Source of the DNA: Gemmatimonadota bacterium | GTDB taxonomy: Bacteria; Gemmatimonadota; Gemmatimonadetes; Gemmatimonadales; GWC2-71-9 | DNA: 17,368 bases | Reading direction: 5' to 3' | Assembly (NCBI GenBank): GCA_003220955.1 | Contig: QHTW01000017.1 | Location: 2,450 to 19,817 of the forward strand | Part shown: one piece after another, positions 1 through 6,573 of the stretch | Layout: each line of letters opens with the position of its first letter | Numbering within the stretch: the stretch's first letter is position 1 | Position numbers and translations under genes: made by a program | Notes under the pieces: generated by a model | What the model saw: the letters and a program-made list of their open reading frames with translations, nothing else | Database searches by the model: none | Told to the model about the DNA's origin: nothing

Positions 1-186
1 CTTCAGGACCTTCCCCGTGCGGCGCAACGCCGCCTTGATGCGCACCTGCCGCTGCTTCGTCTTGGCCCGCTTCTGCGCTTGCGCAAGCAGCTTGTCGGCT
101 TCGCGGGCAGCCGTCGCCGCCCACTTGCGGGCCGTCTTGGCGGCCTTGACCGCCGCCTTTTTGAAGCGCTCTGCGCTCGCAGCCAT
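1..186 (-). CDS. Lys/Ala-rich basic protein, truncated by the window edge
   Basis: An open frame starts at the ATG (complement of 184-186) and runs off the left edge; 62 codons are visible. The product begins MAASAERFKKAAVKAAKTAR and is made almost entirely of Ala, Lys, Arg and Gln with no hydrophobic segment. It looks like a soluble, highly basic helical protein, comparable in composition to histone H1-like or nucleoid-associated tails. A GAGGGA ribosome binding site lies about 7 nt before the start. It sits 39 nt downstream of the ACT-domain gene on the same strand and is probably co-transcribed with it. The function is not recognised; DNA or RNA binding is only suggested by composition, and the missing C-terminus could change the picture. 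Confidence 0.6.
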   Translation of the reverse strand, partial: MAASAERFKKAAVKAAKTARKWAATAAREADKLLAQAQKRAKTKQRQVRIKAALRRTGKVLK

Positions 187-225
187 GACGTAATCCCTCG
201 GTAAGGGTCGCCTATTGCTACGCCG

Positions 226-633
226 TCAGGCCCCGAGAGTTTCGGCGGCTTTCCTGACGTCTTTCGCCTTGACCCAGAGCAATCCGCCATAGCGACCGCT
301 TCCGGTCCGGACCGCGCTCACCGCCGTGACGTTGATGCCGGCGGCGCCGAGCCGCGACACCGTCGAGGCGATAGCGCCGACGCGGTCGTCACCTTCGATC
401 AGGAAGACCGTCTTGGGCTTCGACAGTTTGAGTCCGGCACTCTTCGCGGCCATGAGAAATGCCGCCGCATCGACCGGCACGACGTCGATCTGCGATTTCC
501 GCGCGCTTGGGAAGGCATGGACTGCCAGCAGGTTCACACCCGCATCGCGCAACGCGCCGAAGATCCGCGCTCCTTCTCCCGGCTTGTCGGGCGCGGTGAC
601 GTAGTAGTAGTCCGCCTTTCGGATGGTGTCCAT
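226..633 (-). CDS. Tandem ACT-domain protein
   Basis: A 135-aa protein made of two ACT-type modules: residues about 8-60, with the DKPGEGARIFGALRDAGVNL stretch, and about 75-130, with a VGAIASTVSRLGAAGINVTA stretch. The pattern strand - D(K/D)xxG - helix - AGxN(L/V) is the ACT ligand-binding fold. ACT modules bind amino acids or similar small ligands and usually regulate an enzyme; here there is no catalytic domain, so this is a stand-alone regulator or ligand sensor. I chose the ATG at 633 because AAGGAGA lies 6 nt before it; an in-frame ATG 21 nt further upstream lacks a good site. A promoter-like pair is visible at 663-691. The gene is followed by the truncated basic protein. The cognate ligand cannot be told from sequence. 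Confidence 0.8.
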   Translation of the reverse strand: MDTIRKADYYYVTAPDKPGEGARIFGALRDAGVNLLAVHAFPSARKSQIDVVPVDAAAFLMAAKSAGLKLSKPKTVFLIEGDDRVGAIASTVSRLGAAGINVTAVSAVRTGSGRYGGLLWVKAKDVRKAAETLGA

Positions 634-662
634 CGCTTTCTCCTTTTCTCTCAAGCCTCGCC

Positions 663-691
663 TGAATACCCCCCTCTGGCAACCAGGGCAA
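663..691 (-). promoter_or_regulatory. Candidate sigma-70-type promoter of the ACT-domain gene
   Basis: On the minus strand TTGCCC (686-691) and TATTCA (663-668) are separated by exactly 17 nt, about 30 nt upstream of the ACT gene start. The fit to the -35/-10 consensus is moderate, so this is a sequence-based guess. Confidence 0.35.
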
Positions 692-716
692 TGAAGCCCA
701 GATCGAGAGGCTTCCG

Positions 717-722
717 TACATT
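717..722 (+). promoter_or_regulatory. Possible -10 element for a leaderless transcript of the gene at 729
   Basis: TACATT ends 6 nt before the ATG at 729, and no convincing Shine-Dalgarno sequence precedes that ATG. A transcript starting about 7 nt after this hexamer would begin at or next to the start codon. The same arrangement is seen before pruA and the CDGSH gene. No clear -35 box is visible. Confidence 0.35.
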
Positions 723-728
723 TCTATC

Positions 729-1484
729 ATGGATACCGTCGCGGTGCGACTCGCGAAGCTCAAACGCGAAGCGCAGAAGGAATGGAAACGGAAGTGGCGG
801 AAGAAGCTCAAGGACGCCACGCCCGCCACTTCCGCCGAGTGGCGCGCGCTCGCGGGCGACGTCGGGCTGGCGGTGCTCAAGGTCGCCCTGATTATCGCGC
901 TGCCGTTTGCGGTTCTGGTGCGCGGCTCGGTGTTCATCTACGAACATGGAACGCGATCGGTCTGGTTGGCCGTGCTGACCGCCGGGATCCTCACGGGCGG
1001 CGTGGTGACGGCTTACGCGGTCTGGATCGCCCGCAGGTTCACCCGCCGCGGCGGTCGCGGGGGTCGAGGGCTCGTGATGCCGCTCGCGAAATGGGTCGCG
1101 CTGCCGCTGGTCGTCTTCTATTGCGGTTATTCCTTACTCTATTTGGCAACCGTGAACGCCAAGGCCGGGCCCGTGCGGGCCTACTACGGCTCGGTGCATC
1201 CGCTGCTGCGCCTGGCACTGTCTACGCTGATTCTCCTGGATCGCGACATGCTCATCACCGATACCGGCCGAGTGCCCGAGGACTATGGCCGGATGGGTCT
1301 CCCGGCAAACAACCGCACGCGACACTATAGGCAGGCGGATGGTTGGATCCATGCCGTCGATCTGCGCACGACGGGACGCGGCGCGATCAAGAACCGCGGC
1401 GTGCAGTTCTACTTCTGGTTGATGGGATTCGATACGCGGCGGCACGTGGGCACCGCCGATCACCTGCACGTGGAATTGAACTAG
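729..1484 (+). CDS. Membrane protein with LAS-metallopeptidase-like C-terminal motif
   Basis: A 251-aa protein. Residues 1-30 are very basic and probably cytoplasmic. Hydrophobic segments at about 47-68, 78-100 and 117-140, and a weaker one at 157-171, indicate an inner-membrane protein. The C-terminal 60 residues are soluble and carry H199, D204, H208-A-V-D211 and a terminal DHLHVEL (H245, H247). HxxxxxxD plus HxH is the zinc signature of LAS enzymes (D-Ala-D-Ala peptidases M15, VanX, MepA), and the HLHVEL ending is a good match. The first half is not canonical: the residue 7 before D211 is Asp204, not His. A membrane-anchored cell-wall hydrolase is therefore a tentative reading, and a non-catalytic relative is equally possible. 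Its stop overlaps the convergent gene's stop in a shared CTAG. Confidence 0.7.
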   Translation: MDTVAVRLAKLKREAQKEWKRKWRKKLKDATPATSAEWRALAGDVGLAVLKVALIIALPFAVLVRGSVFIYEHGTRSVWLAVLTAGILTGGVVTAYAVWIARRFTRRGGRGGRGLVMPLAKWVALPLVVFYCGYSLLYLATVNAKAGPVRAYYGSVHPLLRLALSTLILLDRDMLITDTGRVPEDYGRMGLPANNRTRHYRQADGWIHAVDLRTTGRGAIKNRGVQFYFWLMGFDTRRHVGTADHLHVELN

Positions 1485-2296
1485 GCGAACAGCTGTTGCA
1501 GCTCGGCGAACGGAATCCCGTACGCCTCGAGTGTCCCGTAGGTGCCCTTGTCTTTCCACTCGCGAGCCATCCGCCGCAGCAAGCCGAGCGTGGCGCGCAT
1601 TGGCGCTGAGCCAAAGGTCACGCGACGCACCCCCAGGGCGGCCAGCTCTTTGAGCGTGGGGCCGTTGGGCGTGCCCAGGATGTTCACCGGCGCGCGAATC
1701 TGTCGGACCAGCTGCTCGATCGTGCCGCGATCGCCGACGAACGGGACGAACACGGAGTCTGCGCCCGCGTCGCGAAACGCGTTGCCGCGCCGCGTCGCCT
1801 CGGCGAGTCGCTTGTCGCGCGGTAGCTCAGGCGCTTCGAATGCGTCGGTGCGGGCGTTGAGCACCAGGCCCACTCCGGTGGCCTCCGCAGCCTTGCGCGC
1901 AGCCCGCACCCTCTCTACCGCCAGCCTGAAGTCGATCAGGTGTTTCTCTTCGATCCGGTCTTCGAGATTCATTCCCACCGCACCGGCATCGATCGCGCGG
2001 CGCACCGTCTCAGCGACCGCCGTAGGCTCGCGGCCATAGCCGGCCTCCAAGTCGGCGGTGATGGGAACCGCAATGCGGCGTGTGATCCGCGCGACCGCCG
2101 CGAGCATCTCATCCCGGCTGATGCGCTCGCCGTCGGGATAGCCGAGGCTGAACGCGATCCCCGCGCTCGTTGTCGCGAGGGCGGGGAAGCCGGCCTCGAC
2201 GAAGATACGGGCGCTGCCCGCATCCCAGGCATTGGGTAACACCAACATCGGTCCGTTGACATGGAGTTTGCGCAGCTGCTCGGCCTTCTCGTTCAT
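1481..2296 (-). CDS. PEP mutase/isocitrate lyase-family protein
   Basis: A 271-aa soluble enzyme of the phosphoenolpyruvate mutase/isocitrate lyase superfamily (TIM-barrel enzymes that make or break C-C or C-P bonds next to a carboxylate, using Mg2+). Visible family motifs are NAWDAGSAR (22-30), TTSAGIA, DLEAGYG (82-88, metal-binding acidic residues), NLEDR (110-114) and NARTD (147-151). The KKCGH signature of true isocitrate and methylisocitrate lyases is absent, so the substrate is open: an oxaloacetate- or 2-methylisocitrate-like acid, or a phosphonate. I chose the ATG at 2296 because family members start close to the KAxxLRxLH segment; an ATG 36 nt upstream would nearly collide with the divergent serine hydrolase gene. 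No phosphonate genes lie nearby. Confidence 0.87.
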   Translation of the reverse strand: MNEKAEQLRKLHVNGPMLVLPNAWDAGSARIFVEAGFPALATTSAGIAFSLGYPDGERISRDEMLAAVARITRRIAVPITADLEAGYGREPTAVAETVRRAIDAGAVGMNLEDRIEEKHLIDFRLAVERVRAARKAAEATGVGLVLNARTDAFEAPELPRDKRLAEATRRGNAFRDAGADSVFVPFVGDRGTIEQLVRQIRAPVNILGTPNGPTLKELAALGVRRVTFGSAPMRATLGLLRRMAREWKDKGTYGTLEAYGIPFAELQQLFA

Positions 2297-2335
2297 GCGC
2301 GAGTATCTTACCTGCACCTTCACCGGAGTCAAAGC

Positions 2336-3427
2336 GTGCCCGTCGTCCTTTTCCTACTTCAGGCAACGTGTGTCTCCCCGCCGGCAACACTTCCTAGGGT
2401 CGCGGAGCAGTGGGCGGCGGCGCGCGCACGTGCCCATGCGATCGCGTGCGAAAAACTGGCACCCAACATTCCCGGGTTCGCGATCGCCGTTGCGGTGAAC
2501 GGCCTGCTCGTGTGGTCGGAAGCGTTTGGGTATGCCGATCTGGAAGCCAAGCGACGCACCACGCCGGCGACGCAGTTTCGGATCGGCAGTGTCTCCAAAC
2601 CGCTGGATGCGGTCGCGCAGCTCTACGAGAGCGGCAGGCTCGACCTCGATACGCCCGTGCAGCGCTACGTGCCGAGTTTCCCGGACAAAGGCGCGCCGAT
2701 CACGACCAGGGAGCTGGGCGGTCACCTCGGAGGAATTCGCCACTACAAAGGTGACGAGTTCACCCTGAATCAACGGTTTCCGACTGTCACCGCGGGACTC
2801 GCGGTCTTTCAAAACGACCCGCTCATCGCCCCGCCTGGAACGCGCTTCTCGTACTCGAGCTATGGCTTCAATCTCATCGGTGCGGCGGTCGAGGGAGCTT
2901 CGGGAGAGCAGTTCCTGGTGTACATGAGCCGGCATGTGTTCAAGCCACTCGGCATGACGAGTACGGCACCCGACAAGAACGACAGCCTCATTCCCAATCG
3001 CACGCGATTCTACGATCGAACAGAAGCCGGGCAGTTCGTTCCGTCGCCCACGGTGGACAACAGCTACAAGTGGGCGGGCGGCGGGTTTCTTTCGACCGCA
3101 GAAGACCTGGTGCGATTCGGCTCGGCGCACCTCCAGCCCGGCTACCTCAAGGCTGCGACACTCGAGCTGCTGTTCACTCCCCAACACACGACATCGGGCG
3201 AAGCGACGCCCTATGGCATTGGCTGGTTCCTGACGACTGACACGCTCGGACATCGGACGGCGTATCACGGCGGTGGGTCGGTCGGCGGGACGACGATGTT
3301 CGGCATCGATCGCGATTCCCGCGTCGTGATCGCGCTGGTCACGAACGTGACCGATGCGCGGCTCAATGCCGGGCAGGAAATCCGGCTGGTGTTCGATTCC
3401 TCTGCCTCTCAGCGCGCGAAGCGGTAG
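2336..3427 (+). CDS. Serine hydrolase, class C beta-lactamase/LACTB family
   Basis: A 363-aa member of the beta-lactamase-related serine hydrolases (penicillin-binding protein/esterase/LACTB fold). Catalytic motifs from the GTG start: S85-V-S-K88 (nucleophile and general base), Y173-S-S, and H311-G-G-G in the KTG position. SHLSGI-like and IRHY segments resemble LACTB. The GTG at 2336 is chosen because GGAG lies 8 nt upstream and an upstream ATG (2261) would overlap the divergent gene's start. The N-terminus (VPVVLFLLQATCVSPPA) is a short hydrophobic stretch consistent with export. The helix right after SVSK seems about two residues shorter than in relatives, which may affect activity. The 3' end overlaps the convergent response regulator by 19 nt. 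The substrate is unknown; peptidase or esterase is more likely than antibiotic resistance. Confidence 0.85.
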   Translation: MPVVLFLLQATCVSPPATLPRVAEQWAAARARAHAIACEKLAPNIPGFAIAVAVNGLLVWSEAFGYADLEAKRRTTPATQFRIGSVSKPLDAVAQLYESGRLDLDTPVQRYVPSFPDKGAPITTRELGGHLGGIRHYKGDEFTLNQRFPTVTAGLAVFQNDPLIAPPGTRFSYSSYGFNLIGAAVEGASGEQFLVYMSRHVFKPLGMTSTAPDKNDSLIPNRTRFYDRTEAGQFVPSPTVDNSYKWAGGGFLSTAEDLVRFGSAHLQPGYLKAATLELLFTPQHTTSGEATPYGIGWFLTTDTLGHRTAYHGGGSVGGTTMFGIDRDSRVVIALVTNVTDARLNAGQEIRLVFDSSASQRAKR

Positions 3428-4131
3428 CCGGTTTTTCGAACGGTGAGAATATGCTTGGGGCTGGCGGGATCGCGCTCCAGCTTGCGGCGCAGCTCCGCGA
3501 CGTGCGTGTCCACCGTCCGGCTCATCACCTCGGCGCTGTAGCCCCAGACTTCGACCAGCAGCTCGGAACGGGTGATGCATGCCCCGTCGCGACGGATCAA
3601 GGCGAGCAGCAGGTCGTACTCCTTGGGCGTCAACGCGACGGGCGCGCCGTCGCGCAACACCGTCCGCGACGGCGTGAGCACCTCGATCTCACCGAACCTG
3701 TCGAAGGGCGGGTCAGCGGGCCCGCCATTCTTGCGCGGCTCGACGACGCGGCGCAGCAATGCCTCGATCCGCGCGAGGAGTTCGAGCACCCCGAACGGCT
3801 TCGTGACGTAGTCGTCGGCGCCGAGCCGCAAGCCGCGAACTTTGTCGGCCTCTTCGCCCCGCGCGGTCAGGATGAGGATCGGCATCCCGTGGCCGTCTTC
3901 GCGGAGCGCGCGCAGGACGCGGAAGCCGTCCATCCCGGGCAGCATCAAGTCGAGGACGATCAGATCGGGTTTGGACGTCTTCGCGCGCGTCAGGCCGCGG
4001 GCACCATCCTTGGCGACTTCGACCTCGTAACCCTCGATCTCGAGGTTGTTGCGCAGCCCGTATGCGAGGTCGGGGTTGTCCTCGATCACGAGGATCCGTT
4101 TTTGATGAGTCATCGGAGGACGCGAGCTCAT
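3409..4131 (-). CDS. OmpR/PhoB-type response regulator
   Basis: A 240-aa DNA-binding response regulator. Receiver domain, residues about 12-125: acidic pocket E17-D18, phospho-acceptor D61 in VLDLMLPGMDG, T89 and K111 (VTKPFG). C-terminal winged helix, about 145-240, with LTPKEYDLLLAL and the recognition segment VDTHVAELRRKLE typical of Trans_reg_C. Its ATG overlaps the kinase stop as ATGA (4128-4131), so the two are translationally coupled and form a cognate pair. An internal ATG seven codons in (4113) would also leave the whole domain intact. It should bind DNA as a phosphorylated dimer; targets are unknown. It shares 19 nt at its 3' end with the convergent serine hydrolase. Confidence 0.95.
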   Translation of the reverse strand: MSSRPPMTHQKRILVIEDNPDLAYGLRNNLEIEGYEVEVAKDGARGLTRAKTSKPDLIVLDLMLPGMDGFRVLRALREDGHGMPILILTARGEEADKVRGLRLGADDYVTKPFGVLELLARIEALLRRVVEPRKNGGPADPPFDRFGEIEVLTPSRTVLRDGAPVALTPKEYDLLLALIRRDGACITRSELLVEVWGYSAEVMSRTVDTHVAELRRKLERDPASPKHILTVRKTGYRFAR

Positions 4132-5744
4132 ACGGGCAGCTCGATGACGAAGCGTGTTCCTCCCCCGACCGCCGGGCCGTTTTCATCGATCCACGCGCGC
4201 CCGTGGTGCAGGGTTGCGAGCTCCCGCACGACCGCGAGGCCGATGCCGCTGCCCGCGACCGCCGATTCACGGTCGCGTTCCAGCCGCCAGAACCGCTCCC
4301 ACACCCGCTCGCGGTCGGACCGGGGAATGCCCGGACCGCCGTCGTCCACCCACAACTTCGCGACGCCGTTTCCGCGGGTCGCGCCGATGCGCACGTCTTG
4401 ACCCGCAGGTCCGTACTTCACCGCGTTGTCGAGCAGGTTCAAAAGCATCTGGCGCACCGCGCCCGGATCGGCGGTGACGACGAGATCTTCCGGGATCGCC
4501 GCGGAGATCGTCGCCGCGCGGGCCGCGGCGAGCGGCGCGAACCCGTCGATCACTTCCTGGACCAGCGGACCCAGTGCGGTCGGTTCCGGCGTGATGTGCG
4601 CGGTCTGCCGCTCCGAGCGCGAGAAGTGCAACAGGTTCTCGACGAGGTGCGTCAGTCGCCGGGCTTCCTGATCGATGATCGCCAGCGAACGGCGCCGCTC
4701 TTCGTCGGAGCGCACGCGACCGAGCGTCAGCGTCTCGGAAAACATCCGGATCTGGGCCAATGGCGTGCGCAGCTCGTGCGAGACGCCGGAGATGAAATCG
4801 GTGCGGAGCCGGGTGAGCTGGGACTCACGCCGTAACTGGAAGAGCGCCGTACCGATCAGGATGGCAGTGAGTCCGAGCAGGCTGAGGATCAGCGGCAGCC
4901 GCGACTTTGGCAACCCACCGATGATCAGCTGATCGGCGACCGCCGCGCGCAACGTGGTTTGGGCGAACAGATCGCCCATATCCGTGCCGATCGTGTCGCG
5001 GGCCGTGAATGGGGACGTGTACTGGACGGCCGTGCGATAGATCTCGACGCCGTAGCGGTCGGTGATGATGATCGAGCCCATCGAGTCGTACTGCACCCCG
5101 CCCGTCAGCGGCCGCGGCAACAGCGGAAATTTCTCTGTCACCTGCGCCACGAGCGGCCGGAGCGCGGCCGGTTTGGCTTCGAAGCCGAGCGCGGTGCGCA
5201 GCGTTCCTTCCGAGTTGCGGAGCACGGTGTAGACGACGTAGCGCCGGTCCCAGCCCCCCGCCGGCTGCCCCAGCACGCTCCCCATATGCCACGACGTGTC
5301 GTAGACCGTACGCGTGTGCACGGGCAACGTATCGATCAGCCATTTGCGCACGGCGTTCGGGAGCTCGTGTCCCGATGTCTGCAGCGCTCCGGTCTTGAGG
5401 TCCAGGCGGAATGTGAAGCGGATGTACGGCGCCAGTGAGAACTCATGCTCCATGACGTCGAAGTGCAGGTCGCCGGGGCGAGGCAGCGGCTTGTGCGGCG
5501 CCTTCTCATACGCGTGCTGCAGCGCTTTCAACGGCGCGTCCACGGCGTAGTAGATCAAGATGGCACTGCGTTGCGCGACGCGCGCCGCCGCGAGGGAGGC
5601 GTAGTCGCGCAGCACGCGATCCGCCTGCGCCCGATGATAACGAGCCGTTTCGTACGCCTGCACGCCGAGCGCAGCCGCAACCGCAAACGCGAGCACCAAC
5701 AGCGCGGCCACGACCGCGCCGCGTCTCACCCGGAAACGAGTCAT
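4128..5744 (-). CDS. Membrane sensor histidine kinase
   Basis: A 538-aa kinase partnered with the downstream response regulator. Order from the chosen ATG at 5744: TM1 about 9-31; a large periplasmic sensor region about 32-282 without a recognisable PAS or Cache signature; TM2 about 283-304; HisKA with H323 in SHELRTPLAQIR; an HATPase domain with N-box LLNLLDNAVKYG (N436, N440), G1 DGGPGIP (D468) and G2 GSGIGL (498-503). All phosphotransfer and ATP-binding residues are present. There is no HAMP domain between TM2 and HisKA. The start at 5744 has GAGGG about 12 nt upstream; a longer reading from 5780 adds 12 residues that lack a better site. The ligand sensed is not apparent. Confidence 0.93.
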   Translation of the reverse strand: MTRFRVRRGAVVAALLVLAFAVAAALGVQAYETARYHRAQADRVLRDYASLAAARVAQRSAILIYYAVDAPLKALQHAYEKAPHKPLPRPGDLHFDVMEHEFSLAPYIRFTFRLDLKTGALQTSGHELPNAVRKWLIDTLPVHTRTVYDTSWHMGSVLGQPAGGWDRRYVVYTVLRNSEGTLRTALGFEAKPAALRPLVAQVTEKFPLLPRPLTGGVQYDSMGSIIITDRYGVEIYRTAVQYTSPFTARDTIGTDMGDLFAQTTLRAAVADQLIIGGLPKSRLPLILSLLGLTAILIGTALFQLRRESQLTRLRTDFISGVSHELRTPLAQIRMFSETLTLGRVRSDEERRRSLAIIDQEARRLTHLVENLLHFSRSERQTAHITPEPTALGPLVQEVIDGFAPLAAARAATISAAIPEDLVVTADPGAVRQMLLNLLDNAVKYGPAGQDVRIGATRGNGVAKLWVDDGGPGIPRSDRERVWERFWRLERDRESAVAGSGIGLAVVRELATLHHGRAWIDENGPAVGGGTRFVIELPV

Positions 5745-5808
5745 CGTTTGAACAATCCCTCTTCGACGCGCAACCGGCAACAGTTTCCCAACTCGACTGG
5801 ACGGTTCT

Positions 5809-5841
5809 CTGACAAAGTCCCAGCGCGCACTCGCTTACATT
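5809..5841 (+). promoter_or_regulatory. Possible plus-strand promoter in the kinase-DUF1097 intergenic region
   Basis: CTGACA (5809-5814) and TACATT (5836-5841) are separated by 21 nt, longer than ideal. TACATT is the same hexamer seen before the genes at 729 and 10765. It is supported mainly by the terminator found about 60 nt downstream on the same strand. Confidence 0.25.
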
Positions 5842-5847
5842 CCGGAC

Positions 5848-5939
5848 GGAAAAGAGAAGGTCGCGGCGTGAGTGTCGACGGCCACTCTGCCCGACCTCGC
5901 CAACCCGGAGCGCATGAATGGCTCCGGGTTTGGTTTTTT
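5848..5939 (+). ncRNA. Candidate small RNA ending in an intrinsic terminator
   Basis: This stretch lies between two minus-strand genes, yet the plus strand carries a textbook intrinsic terminator (stem 5902-5911/5921-5930, then a T tract) with no plus-strand gene upstream to use it. A promoter-like TACATT lies at 5836-5841. A transcript from about 5848 to 5939 would be roughly 90 nt. No credible small reading frame with a ribosome binding site is seen: a GTG-led frame at about 5868 runs through the terminator without resembling a protein. It could be a trans-acting RNA or an antisense regulator of the kinase leader. The 5' end is inferred. Confidence 0.3.
5902..5939 (+). terminator. Strong intrinsic terminator on the plus strand
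   Basis: A perfect 10-bp stem AACCCGGAGC/GCTCCGGGTT (5902-5911 and 5921-5930) with a 9-nt loop is followed directly by TGGTTTTTT. The T tract is only on the plus strand, so it acts on plus-strand transcription, although both flanking genes are on minus. Confidence 0.75.
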
Positions 5940-5947
5940 GCAGATCG

Positions 5948-5985
5948 AAAAGGCGAAGGCACACGCGGTGAATCGCGTGTGCCTT
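5948..5985 (-). terminator. Terminator-like hairpin after the DUF1097 gene
   Basis: A perfect 12-bp inverted repeat AAGGCACACGCG/CGCGTGTGCCTT (5956-5967 and 5974-5985) has a 6-nt loop. On the minus strand it begins 22 nt after the stop of the DUF1097 gene and is followed by CGCCTTTT. The T tract is short and set back 4 nt, so termination may be partial. Confidence 0.6.
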
Positions 5986-6007
5986 GCCCCGTCACAGACC
6001 TATCGAA

Positions 6008-6496
6008 TCAGCGGTTCGACATTGCCGGCACGACACGCATCCGGCCCAACATCTCCGCAACCCGTTCCGCCGCGATCCCCAGGACACAACCGATCGCCAG
6101 GGCGATCACGATTCGGACACCGCCGTTGATGGCGACTGCGCGCGCACCCATGGCGGTGGCGGCGCCGGCAAGCGCGCCCGTGGTATACGACAGCAGCGGG
6201 ATGCGCGCTTGGAACACCATGCCGAAGACGGCAGCGCCGAGGAGCAGGGCGTCCAGCAGGTCGTTCCGGCCCAGGGCGGTCGACACGGCGGCATACAGCA
6301 GCGCCCAGACGACTCCAGACGCCGAACCGAGTACGGACTTTTGCAGTCCCATCACGCCGCCGCCCGCGCCCACGTAGCACGCGAGACCGACGATGACGGG
6401 CCAGAGCTGCAACGGCAGCTTGCCGAAATGCGAGATGACGGCCCACAGGGCCGCGACGATCGCCAGGCTCAATGCTTTGGTGGTTGAAGCGCTCAT
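6008..6496 (-). CDS. DUF1097 inner-membrane protein
   Basis: A 162-aa, strongly hydrophobic protein with about five transmembrane segments and many Gly/Ala residues (for example the LWPVIVGLACYVGAGGGVMG stretch). Length and composition match the DUF1097 family, which includes E. coli YcdZ (about 163 aa) and has no established function. The start at 6496 is set by GGAGGAGG located 8 nt upstream; ATGs further upstream (6547 and others) lack such a site and add a hydrophilic tail atypical of the family. It lies 77 nt downstream of the NagB/PIG-L fusion on the same strand, with its own promoter-like sequence in the gap, and a hairpin follows its stop. Transport or osmotic roles are speculative. 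Confidence 0.8.
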   Translation of the reverse strand: MSASTTKALSLAIVAALWAVISHFGKLPLQLWPVIVGLACYVGAGGGVMGLQKSVLGSASGVVWALLYAAVSTALGRNDLLDALLLGAAVFGMVFQARIPLLSYTTGALAGAATAMGARAVAINGGVRIVIALAIGCVLGIAAERVAEMLGRMRVVPAMSNR

Positions 6497-6533
6497 CGGT
6501 TGGGCCTCCTCCATGAAGGAAGAATGCGGCGCC

Positions 6534-6563
6534 AACATAATGAACAAGCCGTGCGCGGTGCAA
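6534..6563 (-). promoter_or_regulatory. Candidate promoter of the DUF1097 gene
   Basis: On the minus strand TTGCAC (6558-6563) and TATGTT (6534-6539) are 18 nt apart, about 38 nt upstream of the ATG, leaving room for the GGAGGAGG site. This would separate the gene from the nagB unit. Confidence 0.35.
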
Positions 6564-6573
6564 CGCCGTCGTG

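Noticed and set aside
2354..3580. A 408-codon minus-strand frame opposite the serine hydrolase.
   Set aside because: Low-information Arg-rich translation; the plus strand encodes a complete beta-lactamase-fold protein.
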